Positions 1 to 8,564 of a stretch of DNA of 64,000 bases are shown in pieces. Position 1 is the first letter of the stretch. Each line of letters opens with the position of its first letter. Below the pieces are notes generated by a model. The model had not been told where the DNA came from. It was given only the letters and a program-made list of their open reading frames with translations, and searched no databases. The position numbers and the translations under genes are program-made. The DNA comes from Martinezella lusitana (lineage in GTDB: Bacteria > Pseudomonadota > Alphaproteobacteria > Rhizobiales > Rhizobiaceae), in NCBI RefSeq assembly GCF_014207095.1, contig NZ_JACHBG010000016.1, forward strand, positions 1 to 64,000. Direction: 5' to 3'.

Positions 1-1
1 C

Positions 2-61
2 GTCCGCGATTACCCCATGTTCAAGAGCGGGCATCTCGACAGCGACGCTATACTATATTAG
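2..61 (+). CDS. possible 3' end of an upstream gene
   Basis: Frame 2 is open from the window edge and stops at TAG 59-61, giving about 19 residues ending DSDAILY. It could be the tail of a gene starting outside the window. The stop falls inside the first palindromic repeat, so this gene would end right where the downstream regulatory repeat begins. There is too little sequence to assign a family. Confidence 0.25.
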   Translation, partial: VRDYPMFKSGHLDSDAILY

Positions 62-80
62 CGAAAATAGTATAACGAGG
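47..80. promoter_or_regulatory. palindromic operator-like repeat, copy A
   Basis: The inverted repeat TATACTAT (49-56) and ATAGTATA (67-74) is separated by 10 bp. The sequence from GCTATAC to GAGG recurs about 120 bp downstream (169-200), in the same orientation relative to a GAGG Shine-Dalgarno-like end. Two AT-rich palindromic copies upstream of one gene suggest a duplicated promoter/operator. The binding protein is unknown. Confidence 0.45.
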
Positions 81-168
81 ATCAGGGTCGGTGGTGACTG
101 GTATTGGAGGAGTGGAGGCGCGGCAGTGCCCACTGGGTAAAAGCAGCCAAGCTTGCTTACAGGTTGTA

Positions 169-200
169 GCTATACTAGATTTGTGAAAACGATATAGAGG
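169..200. promoter_or_regulatory. palindromic operator-like repeat, copy B
   Basis: Second, less perfect copy of the 47-80 repeat: GCTATACTA, an AT-rich middle with GTGAAAA, then GATATAGAGG. It ends 5 bp before the start of the nucleotidyltransferase-fold gene at 206, so its GAGG probably serves as the ribosome-binding site and the palindrome sits over the promoter or leader. Confidence 0.45.
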
Positions 201-205
201 CCACC

Positions 206-1264
206 GTGATTAAGCAGATTGATCTCATGTTCCGCACCATGGTCGCGGAGCTCCAGCAACGGGCATTTGATGATGATTGGGCGGAAGACTTCCCCCCATC
301 GGGTAGATTCGTGCCGGTGGCAGTCGATGGTCGGCGTTATTGGTATTTCGACCAACCCGATGGTGAGGGTGGGCAGAAGCGCCGGTACGTCGGGCCTGCC
401 GACGATCCCTTGATTTCGGAACGGGTCGAAACCTTCAAGGGTGAGAAGTCAGACTTTAAGGCTCGCCGCAAGTTCGTTTCCACGCTAACACGCGAGGCCG
501 GTTTGATTGCCGCTGATCGCTTTACCGGGGATATTGTACAGGCGCTTGCCAAGGCCGGTCTCTTCCGGTTGCGCGGTGTTCTGATCGGCACGGTCGCTTT
601 TCAATGCTACTCGGCATATCTTGGCATCCGTCTGCCTTCGGCGATCCTAACAGGTGATGCAGACCTAGCCCAGGATTTCGCGATTTCCGCCGAGGTGGCG
701 GATTCGCTGCCGCCGATCCTCGATCTCCTAAAAGGGCTTGATCCGACGTTCCGCGCAGTGCCGCATATCAGCGGTAGCTCTCGATCTCATGCCTTTCGGA
801 ATCAAACCGGTTACAGGGTCGAGTTCATGACGACAAACAGGGGAGCCGAAGAATATTCCGACAAACCCGCCAACATGCCCGCTCTCGGTGGCGCGTCAGC
901 CGAACCGCTAAGATTCATGGATTTCTTGATCCGCGATCCCGTTCGTTCGATCCTGCTACATGGTGCCGGTATCTCAGTTGTCATCCCTGATCCTTGCAGG
1001 TACGCGGTGCACAAGCTCATCATTGCCGGTCGCCGCCAAAACGACGCCGGCGGCCAAGCCAAACGGGATAAAGACCTTAGACAGGCAGGAATACTATTCG
1101 ACGCCCTGCCGGTCACGGGCCATGGGCCTTCACTGGCTGACGCTCTGGAGGAGGCATGGGATCGCGGGCCTGCTTGGAAGCTGGCGATCTCGGAAGCGGC
1201 CGAAACCATGCACAAGGAGTATTGGGACGCTATCAATCGAATGGTTGGCACTCTCAAGCGATAA
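206..1264 (+). CDS. GSU2403-like nucleotidyltransferase-fold protein
   Basis: A 352-residue protein with a Pol-beta-type nucleotidyltransferase core: the G-T pair near residue 129 (LIGTVAFQCY) followed about 20 residues later by TGDADL (149-154), the usual metal-binding acidic pair. The arrangement is that of the GSU2403/NTP_transf_8 group, distantly related to the AbiEii/MNT toxin-like transferases. The C-terminal half is helical and charged. No clear antitoxin lies directly beside it; upstream are two copies of a palindromic repeat and downstream only decayed DNA. Members of this group are common on mobile DNA, but their substrate is unknown. The alternative ATG at residue 8 has no better ribosome-binding site. 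The fold call is fairly firm, the biological role open. Confidence 0.7.
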   Translation: MIKQIDLMFRTMVAELQQRAFDDDWAEDFPPSGRFVPVAVDGRRYWYFDQPDGEGGQKRRYVGPADDPLISERVETFKGEKSDFKARRKFVSTLTREAGLIAADRFTGDIVQALAKAGLFRLRGVLIGTVAFQCYSAYLGIRLPSAILTGDADLAQDFAISAEVADSLPPILDLLKGLDPTFRAVPHISGSSRSHAFRNQTGYRVEFMTTNRGAEEYSDKPANMPALGGASAEPLRFMDFLIRDPVRSILLHGAGISVVIPDPCRYAVHKLIIAGRRQNDAGGQAKRDKDLRQAGILFDALPVTGHGPSLADALEEAWDRGPAWKLAISEAAETMHKEYWDAINRMVGTLKR

Positions 1265-1310
1265 AGGTGGGCTCTATGACAACGCTCATTCGCATCAGGT
1301 TGCGCTGAGC

Positions 1311-1465
1311 CTAAGCCTTGTCTGACACAGCTCTCTGTGCCGCTTCGAAGACCTGCTTCAAAATCTTGGCGGCCAATGCTGCCTTGTCCTGCGGAAGAAA
1401 GCGACCATAGTGCTGTTGCACGACATCAGGTGTACTTACGCGTGAGAAGCGTGCAGGTCGCCAGT
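1311..1465 (-). pseudogene. 3' remnant of a tyrosine recombinase (integrase)
   Basis: Read on the minus strand, the frame ending at TAG 1311-1313 gives about 50 residues containing STPDVVQQHYGRFLPQDK. This resembles the conserved C-terminal 'H..Y.H' segment of phage-type integrases that carries the nucleophilic tyrosine. The frame is closed by a stop just upstream (near 1475), so only the tail survives. It suggests that an integrative element once ended here. The family call rests on this motif alone. Confidence 0.45.
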
Positions 1466-1590
1466 TCGTATCCCATCACATCAATGGATCCGATTTTGTT
1501 GATCGGGGTCGTGATCTTTAAAAGTGGGGCTGCAGCCAATTGCGGGACGATCACTTTGCGCCTCCATTTCGGACAGCGAGCGATTCACGG

Positions 1591-1682
1591 TGTCATTCAG
1601 CACCGGAGCATAACCCTATCAGCATGAGCAATTACAAAGAGTTATAGTGCGTATCGGCCTTGGGATCCCCTGCCGATTCACA
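1591..1682. repeat. dispersed intergenic repeat, copy 1
   Basis: A 68-bp core (1591-1658, from TGTCATTC to TATCGGC) matches 50448-50515 at about 58 of 68 positions, with weaker similarity continuing another 24 bp. In the opposite orientation it contains CGCACTATAACTCTTTGT, which resembles the short mosaic repeats scattered between rhizobial genes. Both copies lie near degenerate DNA, not inside intact genes. Confidence 0.6.
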
Positions 1683-1756
1683 CCTTGGTGGCAAAGGGGG
1701 CGTAGGCTCACATTTCTCAGTCGTTGTTCCAGTATCGCAGCTATCTTCGGCCAGTT

Positions 1757-3019
1757 CTAAGCGGATTTCACCGCTGCTCCCTGGGCCAGAGAAAGGGCCG
1801 TCTGAAGCAGAACTTTCGCGCCAGTTTCAATATTTTCCGAGCTAACGAACTCAGACTCGTTATGGCTGATGCCATCGCGGCACGGAACGAAGATCATCGC
1901 AGCCGGCGCCACGCGGCTGACAAAGAGTGCATCGTGGAATGCTCCTGAGACCAGCTTCATGCGGGGAATGTCGAGACTTTCACACGCGTTTTCAATTACA
2001 TCAACAATGGCAGCGTCAAACGTACCCGGTGCCATATCGAAGCGCTTTTCGATGTGTGCATCGAGTGCGTGGTCCTCGGCCGACGCTCGGCATTCTGCGA
2101 TGACCCGCGCTTCAATGGAAGCAAGCACGTCTTCTTCCGGATGGCGAATGTCGATCGTGAAGGTGACCTTGCTCGGGATGACATTGACTGAACTGGGTTC
2201 GACGGTCATGCGGCCGACCGTTAGTCGCGCCAGCGGATCAGCCGGCATGACGGCCTGCTGGAGGCGCGCAATAGCGGTGATCGCCGCCGCCAGGGGGTCC
2301 TTGCGGAATTCCAGTGGCGTTGTGCCGGCGTGGGCCGCCTCGCCGGTAAAGGTAATCTCCAGCCATTTGGTCCCCTGTACGCCGGTAACGATGCCGATCG
2401 GCACGCCTGCGCGTTCTAGTACAGGACCCTGCTCGATATGGACTTCAACGAAGGCCGAGATGGAATGACCAATTGGCTGTACTCTGGCCTCCGGCAGGGC
2501 ATTTAATGTTGCCGCAAGTTCATCACCGAATCTTGCTCCCTCGACGCCACGTATGTCCTGCCACCCGGCTATGTCGCCAACATCGACAAAGGCCATCGAA
2601 CCCATGCAGCCTGGAGAGAAGCGGCTGCCTTCCTCGTTGGTCCAGGACACGACTTCCACAGCCCGCTCGGTGATAACGCCGGCATCCTCCAGAGCCTCCA
2701 GCACTTCGAAGGCAGACAGTGTACCAAGTGCGCCGTCGAACCTGCCCCCAGTAGGCTGACTATCGAGGTGGCTGCCGATCAGAACGGGCGGAAGCGAAGG
2801 ATTGGATCCGTCGCGCCGGATGAAAAGATTGGCAACTGCGTCTTGATGGATGGAAAATCCGCGCCCCGCTGCCAACTCCGCCAGCCGCTTACGCGCTGCG
2901 CGATCTTCCGTGCTCAGCGCCTGGCGGTTCACTCCGCCTGCTGGGGTCGCGCCGATTGTGGCAAACTCGGCAATGCGCTGCAGCAGTCGAGGCGCACTAA
3001 TGTTGGGGCATGCATTCAT
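1757..3019 (-). CDS. M20-type N-carbamoyl-amino-acid hydrolase / amidase
   Basis: A 420-residue zinc amidase of the hydantoinase/carbamoylase group (relatives: N-carbamoyl-L-amino-acid hydrolase, allantoate amidohydrolase). Metal-ligand motifs are visible: GSHLDSQPTGG with H84 and D86, FDGALG with D95, the adjacent pair E129-E130 in TNEEGSRF, and VHIEQGP near residue 200. The start MNACP is chosen because its ATG overlaps the stop of the upstream BtpA-family gene (ATGA at 3016-3019); the longer frame has no good ribosome-binding site. It is the last gene of the minus-strand operon 9506-1757, so it probably removes a carbamoyl or amide group from an intermediate of the imported compound. The family is certain, the substrate unknown. 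Confidence 0.88.
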   Translation of the reverse strand: MNACPNISAPRLLQRIAEFATIGATPAGGVNRQALSTEDRAARKRLAELAAGRGFSIHQDAVANLFIRRDGSNPSLPPVLIGSHLDSQPTGGRFDGALGTLSAFEVLEALEDAGVITERAVEVVSWTNEEGSRFSPGCMGSMAFVDVGDIAGWQDIRGVEGARFGDELAATLNALPEARVQPIGHSISAFVEVHIEQGPVLERAGVPIGIVTGVQGTKWLEITFTGEAAHAGTTPLEFRKDPLAAAITAIARLQQAVMPADPLARLTVGRMTVEPSSVNVIPSKVTFTIDIRHPEEDVLASIEARVIAECRASAEDHALDAHIEKRFDMAPGTFDAAIVDVIENACESLDIPRMKLVSGAFHDALFVSRVAPAAMIFVPCRDGISHNESEFVSSENIETGAKVLLQTALSLAQGAAVKSA

Positions 3020-3858
3020 CGACGGATCCCTGCCACGAACTTTGTCACTCGTTGCGGATCGACCGCATTCCACCAAACTCCATCATACTTCAGAGAGCTT
3101 GCGACGATTACGCCATCGGCAACTGAGAGGATGTCGTTGACATTGTCGGGTGCAACGCCACTGCCGACGAGCGTCGGCAGGCCGGATGCCCGCTTGATCA
3201 TGCCGATATAGCCAAGATCGGCCACGTGCCCCGTGCGCTGACCGGTCGCTATGACAACATCTGCGTCGAAGAAGACAATATCTCTGACTTGTTCTTCAAC
3301 CGGGCGATCTGCAACGATCGCATGTGCGCCGTGCTTGACATGTGCATCCGCAAAAATTCGGATGCCGCCGGCTCTGAGCTGTGAACGATAGCGCATAGCC
3401 CGCGCCGCCTCGCCTTCGATAAAGCCCTCATTGGCGACATAGGCATTGGCCCATTGATTGACACGCACGAAACCGGCGCCGGCAGCACTGGCGATTGCCA
3501 AAGCGGGTATAGCGGCGTTGGCGAGGACATTGATACCGATCGGCCGCCCAAGTTCGCGCCTGATGCGGTCGGAAACAACAGCCATGTAGGCGGAGGTTTC
3601 TGGACCGATATCGTCCGGTTTCGAAAAGGGGATATCACCATGGTTTTCAATGATGACGGCATCGCAGCCGCCCGCAAGGTAGCTACGCGCATCATCGAGC
3701 CCGCGCTGGTAAACCAGCTCAATATCATCGCCCGAATAACGTGGTGCACCCGGCAAGGGCGCCAAATGGACGACGCCGATGATCGTCTTCTCGCGACCGA
3801 AAAGCTCGATGAGCGCGTTACCCGAAGTTTGGCCGATTGGCTTTGCCGTTCCTGTCAT
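3016..3858 (-). CDS. BtpA/SgcQ family TIM-barrel protein
   Basis: A 280-residue protein of the BtpA family. Family hallmarks include IIGVVHLAPLPGAPRY at the N-terminus, IENHGDIPF, and a C-terminal phosphate-binding-like LVGSGVAPDNV. BtpA was described in connection with photosystem I biogenesis in cyanobacteria, and SgcQ is encoded in an enterobacterial sugar operon; in proteobacteria most members sit in sugar or nucleoside operons with unknown reactions. Here the gene overlaps both neighbours by 4 bp (ATGA junctions at 3855-3858 and 3016-3019), so its product is made together with the PfkB kinase and the amidase. A lyase or aldolase-like step on a phosphorylated sugar is an inference from fold and context. 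Confidence 0.85.
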   Translation of the reverse strand: MTGTAKPIGQTSGNALIELFGREKTIIGVVHLAPLPGAPRYSGDDIELVYQRGLDDARSYLAGGCDAVIIENHGDIPFSKPDDIGPETSAYMAVVSDRIRRELGRPIGINVLANAAIPALAIASAAGAGFVRVNQWANAYVANEGFIEGEAARAMRYRSQLRAGGIRIFADAHVKHGAHAIVADRPVEEQVRDIVFFDADVVIATGQRTGHVADLGYIGMIKRASGLPTLVGSGVAPDNVNDILSVADGVIVASSLKYDGVWWNAVDPQRVTKFVAGIRR

Positions 3859-4769
3859 GTGTTTTCCAGTTCCGATATTTTCAAGAGTTCCGAAAATTCC
3901 GCCCTAGTGGGATAGGCGGCCAGTGTTCCAAGCCGACCCACCGCCATGGCCGCAGCCTTCGATGCTACTGTTGCGGCATGAATCAGTTTTTTTCCCTGCC
4001 CCAGCAATCCGGCGACTGTGCCGGCAAAACAGTCACCGGCGCCGCTGGTATCGACAACCACTGTCCTCTGCGCCGGCAGCCGGATCGGGCCAGCGCCCTT
4101 TGAATCGAGGACCAGGCTCCCATCGCCCGCGAGGGTGATGATCACATCTGCAACGCCCATCTCCACGAGCCTGCATGCCGCGTGTTCGGGTTCGACGACC
4201 CCTGTCAGTGTCGAAGCCTCCCCTTGATTGACGATGACGAGATCGACATCGGTGAGGTCGCTAACCCGCCGTTCCGGCAAAGGGCTCGGATTGAACACCG
4301 TCATAAGTCCCGATCGCTTGGCGCGATGTAGGCAGGCAGTTGTTGTGTCCCAGGAGAGATTGCCCTGCAGCAGAAGAATTTCGCCCTCCTGCCATCTCGC
4401 CTGAATATCCGTATTCGAGAGCGGATCGAATGCACGTGCACACTCGACTGCACTAACAATGGCATTCTCGCCGGCGCCGTCGATCAGGATCGTCGATTGA
4501 TCGGTCCGATGGGGAAGACGGATTAGCCGGTCGGTACCGAGATCGACCTGCAACATTTGGATCAGCCGATCCGCCAGCGCGTCATTCCCGAGGGCGGACC
4601 ATAGATAGACATCCGCGCCGCATCGCGCTGCCGCAACCGCTTGGTTGGCGCCCTTGCCCCCGAGTCCCTCGATCGCCGTCAGCGCGTTAAGCGTTTCGCC
4701 CGGCCGCGGCAGGCGCGGCAGGCGAAAGCTTGTGTCCAGGCAGACGTTGCCGACGACATGGAGGCGCAT
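3855..4769 (-). CDS. PfkB-family carbohydrate kinase
   Basis: A 304-residue ribokinase-like sugar kinase. The N-terminal PfkB signature GGKGANQAVAAARCG lies at about residues 37-51, and the C-terminal signature DTSGAGDCFAGT carries the catalytic aspartate. The start MRLHVVGNVC at 4769 is chosen because it begins the beta-strand that opens every PfkB fold; the 45 residues that a longer reading frame would add are low-complexity. It starts 4 bp after the stop of the upstream amidotransferase-like gene and its stop overlaps the BtpA-like gene. It probably phosphorylates the sugar moiety delivered by the ribose-type transporter of the same operon. Confidence 0.88.
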   Translation of the reverse strand: MRLHVVGNVCLDTSFRLPRLPRPGETLNALTAIEGLGGKGANQAVAAARCGADVYLWSALGNDALADRLIQMLQVDLGTDRLIRLPHRTDQSTILIDGAGENAIVSAVECARAFDPLSNTDIQARWQEGEILLLQGNLSWDTTTACLHRAKRSGLMTVFNPSPLPERRVSDLTDVDLVIVNQGEASTLTGVVEPEHAACRLVEMGVADVIITLAGDGSLVLDSKGAGPIRLPAQRTVVVDTSGAGDCFAGTVAGLLGQGKKLIHAATVASKAAAMAVGRLGTLAAYPTRAEFSELLKISELENT

Positions 4770-4773
4770 GGCA

Positions 4774-5544
4774 TCAATCCTTCGTCGTCGCCCAAGCCAG
4801 CATCTGCTCGAATAGAGTCTTGTAGCCGTTCCAGGCGATGAACTCCGGCGGCAGCCAGTGCGGACCGACATCCGACGTCCAGACAAGCGACTTTCCGGCG
4901 CCATAGGTGCCGGTCACCAGCAGCGGCAGCGAACCATACTCGCCCGACACGGATGCCAGCACTTCGGCGCCCTGCTTGACGGTGACTTCATTGAAGCCGA
5001 GCAGATAAGGCCAGTCGCCGCCCAGGCCCTTGAGGATCGGATGCGCCGTATCGCCGGTCACAACAGGCGTAAAGCCCTCCGGAACTTCGACGCGGTCGTC
5101 CACCGCCATGCAGGTAACCGGCAGCACATCCTCGACCGGTGTCTTGCGATAACGGGCGCCGCCATTGATGCCCTGGAAGCTGTAATAGCCGCCGAACATC
5201 AGCAGCGCTCCGCCCTTCGCCACATAATCGCGCAGGAGTTTCAGCCGGTTCGGCGTGCGCTTGGAATGGATCCAGGTATCGGGATGCAAAAGCAGCGTGT
5301 TGGCGCCGATATCCGACAGAACGATCGCCGAATATTCGTCAAGCGCCTCCGCCGTCAGCGGAAAGTCCCGCTGGGCCTCATGCGCCGGCATGAAGGTGAC
5401 GTCAAAGGCACTGTCCTTCAGCGCCTTCAGCAGCTCATCGGCACCGGTATGATAGGTGACCGTCGGAAACTGGTCGAAACCCTTGATGTGGGTCGCGGTA
5501 GAAATCCATGACTCACCCGCGAGGAGAACTTTTTTCTTGCTCAT
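4774..5544 (-). CDS. glutamine amidotransferase-like protein (DUF1355 type)
   Basis: A 256-residue protein of the class I glutamine-amidotransferase-like group found in sugar operons (PF07090-type). It has a flavodoxin-like pattern: VLLAGESW at the N-terminus, YSAIVLSDIGANTLLL around residue 90, and a glycine-rich GGALLMFGGYYSFQG near residue 133. The nucleophile position is occupied by G-G-Y rather than a GxCxG elbow, so a true amidotransferase reaction is doubtful. An AAGGAG ribosome-binding site lies before the ATG at 5544. Relatives are often called cytoplasmic proteins of unknown function. It lies between a phosphotriesterase-family hydrolase and a PfkB kinase. Confidence 0.8.
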   Translation of the reverse strand: MSKKKVLLAGESWISTATHIKGFDQFPTVTYHTGADELLKALKDSAFDVTFMPAHEAQRDFPLTAEALDEYSAIVLSDIGANTLLLHPDTWIHSKRTPNRLKLLRDYVAKGGALLMFGGYYSFQGINGGARYRKTPVEDVLPVTCMAVDDRVEVPEGFTPVVTGDTAHPILKGLGGDWPYLLGFNEVTVKQGAEVLASVSGEYGSLPLLVTGTYGAGKSLVWTSDVGPHWLPPEFIAWNGYKTLFEQMLAWATTKD

Positions 5545-5572
5545 ATCTGCTCCTTGTCTGCGCCTGCGGCGA

Positions 5573-6664
5573 TCAAGCCGAGGCCGAAAATACCGATTGG
5601 GGGTTGGAGATCAGCATTTTATCGATTGACTGCTGATCGACGCCGAGGCGTTTCAGCCGCGGCAGGAAATGTTTGAGAATGTAACCGTAGCCAAAGCCGC
5701 CGTAGCGGGTCAGCATCATCTTGAGGAATACGTCCTGCGACAGCAGCAGCCGATCGGCAAAACCCATGTCGACGAGCGTTCCTATCGCCCTGGCATTTTC
5801 CTCGTCGGAAGGCGATTGGGCGTCCTGATCGGCATAGTAGTAATCCATGCCGATCATGTCGTATTCCAAAAAGGCCCCGCGCTCGGCAAGGTTCATCTGG
5901 TACCGGAGGTCATTGTGGCTGGGATTCATATGGCAGAGGACGGTGTGGCGCAGATCCGCACCCTCTTCTTCCACCATATCGAGTACCCGATGGGCTAGGC
6001 GCTCCCAACCCGGCAGATGGATCGACAACGGCAGGCCTGTCAGCCGCGATGCCCTTGCTGACGCCCGCAGCGACTTCTGCTCCTCGGCTGTAAAATCCTT
6101 GCTGACGCCAACTTCCCCGATGATGCCGGCCATGATCTCCGGCTGCGTTTCGCCGCCGCCGACATCATTGATGATGAAGGCCGTGACCTCATCGATATCC
6201 ATATCCTTCAGCCACTCGGGATGAGTGTGCTCAAGATAGAATCCCGTTCCCATGATGATTTTCAAGCCTGATAGTCTTGCAATACGGCGCAGTTGTTCAG
6301 CGTCGCGCCCTATGCCGAAATTGGTGGTTTCCACCACAGTATTGCCGCCAAGTTTCTGGAAGCGGCCGAGCTCTGCAAGCGCTAGGTCGGCATCATCAAG
6401 CGAGACGTTGTCGCGGTTCATGTAAGGGTTCATTCGCAGATCGCCGATGATCTCTATGCCGAGCGGCTGTTCCGCGATGGCGCGCTCATCGGGATGGCAA
6501 GGGCACTTCCAGGAACGGGCGCCGTCGAGGAAGATATGCTCGTGCATCAAGGTCACGCCCATTTCGGAGACCGGGATTGGCCCCAGCACCGTCATAGCGC
6601 ATCCCGTCTGCGCGCCGATGGCGTGACGTGTCTTTGCTGTCTCGGCAAAAAGATGGTCCAGCAT
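5573..6664 (-). CDS. phosphotriesterase-family metal-dependent hydrolase
   Basis: A 363-residue amidohydrolase-superfamily enzyme of the phosphotriesterase/PHP group. Metal ligands are in order: HEH at 41-43, bridging glutamate E184 in GIIGEVGVS (true phosphotriesterases have a carbamylated lysine here; the PHP-like branch uses glutamate), H216 in SIHLPG, H245 in CHMNPSH and D311 in LLLSQDVF. Members of this branch hydrolyse lactones or phosphorylated sugar lactones rather than organophosphates. The gene starts 3 bp after the permease stop, consistent with one transcript. A lactonase or phospho-sugar hydrolase role in the pathway is the most economical inference. Confidence 0.88.
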   Translation of the reverse strand: MLDHLFAETAKTRHAIGAQTGCAMTVLGPIPVSEMGVTLMHEHIFLDGARSWKCPCHPDERAIAEQPLGIEIIGDLRMNPYMNRDNVSLDDADLALAELGRFQKLGGNTVVETTNFGIGRDAEQLRRIARLSGLKIIMGTGFYLEHTHPEWLKDMDIDEVTAFIINDVGGGETQPEIMAGIIGEVGVSKDFTAEEQKSLRASARASRLTGLPLSIHLPGWERLAHRVLDMVEEEGADLRHTVLCHMNPSHNDLRYQMNLAERGAFLEYDMIGMDYYYADQDAQSPSDEENARAIGTLVDMGFADRLLLSQDVFLKMMLTRYGGFGYGYILKHFLPRLKRLGVDQQSIDKMLISNPQSVFSASA

Positions 6665-6667
6665 CGC

Positions 6668-7681
6668 TCAACGGCTCCTGACCGCGCCCTTGAACAGGCG
6701 AAAGTTGAGCCAGATCGCCACCAGGATGATCACCCCGGTCACGATCGGCGTGAAGAAGGGCGACATGTGCGACAGGATGAGACCATTGGCGATAACGGCC
6801 ACGGTGAGCGCACCAAGCACAGTGCCGACGACCGATCCACGCCCGCCAAACAGGCTGGTGCCGCCCAGCACCACGGCCGCTATGACATCGAGTTCGAACC
6901 CCTGGCCGGAGTTGGACGAGCCCGATCCCAATCGCGCCGCGAGAATGACGCCGGCGATTGAGGCTGCAACCCCCGAGATCACATAGACGAACAGTGTCAC
7001 TTGCCGCGTATTGACGCCGGCACGCCGCACCGCTTCAGCATTGGCGCCGATGCCGGTCACGTAGCGGCCGAAGGGCGTCTCATTGAAGGTGACATAGGCT
7101 GCTGCCAGAATGACGACCGCAATCAGCGCCGGCGCAGGAATGCCAAAGAACCATGCTTGACCTATGGCAGTGAACGGGCTTTCCGGATTGACGGGGATGG
7201 AATAACCGCCGGTAATGAGAAGCGCCAGACCGCGGATGACGGAAAGCCCGGCAAGCGTCACGATGAAGGCAGGAATACGCTCATAGGCAATGAAATAGCC
7301 CTGGATCAGACCGGTTACCACACCGAGAAGCAGCATCAGCAGCACGGTCAGCGGCCAGGGAATGCCAACCTGCAGGCATGCGGCCGAGAGCGTCGCGGCC
7401 AGAGCCAACACCGAGCCTACAGAGAGATCGATTCCACCCGTGGTGATCACAAAGGTCATCGCCGCAGCGACGATCAGGAGCGGCGCCGATTGCCTGACGA
7501 CGTTCAACAAATTCGGTGCGGTCAGAAAGACGTTGGTGAAAAGCGAAAAGAAGATGCAGACGGCAATGAAGAATAGCGCAATCGACACAATGCCGCCATT
7601 GGCCATGGCCTTGTCGTAAAGGCGCGCCTTGCGCATGCGGGTCGACTGCCCGGTTTGGGTATGAGAAGAGGTCATGGTCAT
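6668..7681 (-). CDS. ribose-type ABC transporter permease
   Basis: A 337-residue inner-membrane permease of the BPD_transp_2 (RbsC-like) family with about eight to ten hydrophobic segments, the first starting near residue 30. The conserved loop ANAEAVRRAGVNTRQVTLFVY near residues 217-236 is the segment that contacts the ATPase. The start ATG (7679-7681) overlaps the stop of the ATPase gene (7678-7680). Together with the ATPase and the periplasmic binding protein it forms one complete CUT2 importer. CUT2 systems normally use a two-domain ATPase, but the partner here has one domain, as in the fructose-type Frc systems of rhizobia. Confidence 0.92.
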   Translation of the reverse strand: MTMTSSHTQTGQSTRMRKARLYDKAMANGGIVSIALFFIAVCIFFSLFTNVFLTAPNLLNVVRQSAPLLIVAAAMTFVITTGGIDLSVGSVLALAATLSAACLQVGIPWPLTVLLMLLLGVVTGLIQGYFIAYERIPAFIVTLAGLSVIRGLALLITGGYSIPVNPESPFTAIGQAWFFGIPAPALIAVVILAAAYVTFNETPFGRYVTGIGANAEAVRRAGVNTRQVTLFVYVISGVAASIAGVILAARLGSGSSNSGQGFELDVIAAVVLGGTSLFGGRGSVVGTVLGALTVAVIANGLILSHMSPFFTPIVTGVIILVAIWLNFRLFKGAVRSR

Positions 7682-8475
7682 GTGGAAACGCCTCGATCTG
7701 GAGATGGGCCGGCGGAGCGCGCGGCGAACTTGCGGCCGACGATCAGGTTGACGACCTCTTCGATATTCGTGTCTTCGATCTGGCGCTCGGCGACATTCTG
7801 GCCCTCATACATCACCTGGATCCGGTCGCAGACCAGAAACAAATCTTGCAGACGATGGGTGATCAGGATGACACTGACGCCACGGGCGCTGACGGTGCGA
7901 ATGAGCTCGAGGACGGCTTCAACTTCGGCGACCGCCAGCGCCGCCGTCGGTTCATCCATGATCAGCACCGATGGATTGAACGAAGCGGCGCGCCCGATCG
8001 CGATCGACTGGCGTTGACCACCCGACAGATTTTCGACTTTCAGCCGCGTATCGGGAATGACGATACCGAGCCCTTCAAGCATGTGGCGGGCGCGTTCATG
8101 CATCGTCTTCTTGTCGAGCATCGGGATGCCCGCAAGCCTCCATTTGGGCTCCCGCCCAAGAAAGAGGTTGCCTGCCACATCGACCGAGTCACACAGCGAC
8201 AGATCCTGATAGACCATCTCGACATGAGCCGCCCGGGCATCTGCCGGCGAGGTAAAGGAAACTGGCCGGCCATCAATTTCGATTGTTCCCGAATCCGGGA
8301 TGACCGCGCCGGACAGCACCTTGCTCAAGGTGGACTTACCGGCGCCGTTGTCGCCGACGAGGCCGAGAACCTCGCCTGGTTTCAAGGTCAACGATACATT
8401 GTCCAGCGACTGCATCGTGCCATAGCGTTTGGAAATACCGGTCATCCTGACGCGGTAGGTATCAGCATTTGTCAT
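7678..8475 (-). CDS. single-domain sugar ABC transporter ATPase
   Basis: A 265-residue ATPase: Walker A GDNGAGKST, signature LSGGQRQ, Walker B VLIMDEPTAAL and the switch histidine in ILITHRL. The start at 8475 (MTNADTYRVRM) follows GGCAGCAGTGAG; the 23 residues that a longer frame would add are less conserved-looking. CUT2 ATPases such as RbsA have two fused domains, whereas this one is a lone domain as in FrcA. A strong hairpin (8519-8549) lies in the gap between the binding-protein gene and this gene, which is expected to make the binding protein more abundant than the membrane parts. Confidence 0.92.
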   Translation of the reverse strand: MTNADTYRVRMTGISKRYGTMQSLDNVSLTLKPGEVLGLVGDNGAGKSTLSKVLSGAVIPDSGTIEIDGRPVSFTSPADARAAHVEMVYQDLSLCDSVDVAGNLFLGREPKWRLAGIPMLDKKTMHERARHMLEGLGIVIPDTRLKVENLSGGQRQSIAIGRAASFNPSVLIMDEPTAALAVAEVEAVLELIRTVSARGVSVILITHRLQDLFLVCDRIQVMYEGQNVAERQIEDTNIEEVVNLIVGRKFAARSAGPSPDRGVST

Positions 8476-8518
8476 CTCACTGCTGCCTTGCGGAAATGGC
8501 TTAAGCCATAATGCCATA

Positions 8519-8549
8519 ACGTCACGGCCGAGACGATCGGCCATGACGT
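8519..8549 (-). terminator. intercistronic stem-loop downstream of binding-protein gene
   Basis: On the minus strand the arms of 13 bp (with one G-T) flank a 5-nt loop between the binding-protein stop (8565) and the ATPase start (8475). No T-run follows. It is more likely an mRNA-stabilising or attenuating hairpin that protects the upstream binding-protein message than a full terminator. Confidence 0.6.
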
Positions 8550-8564
8550 GACGAGAGGTCGGGG

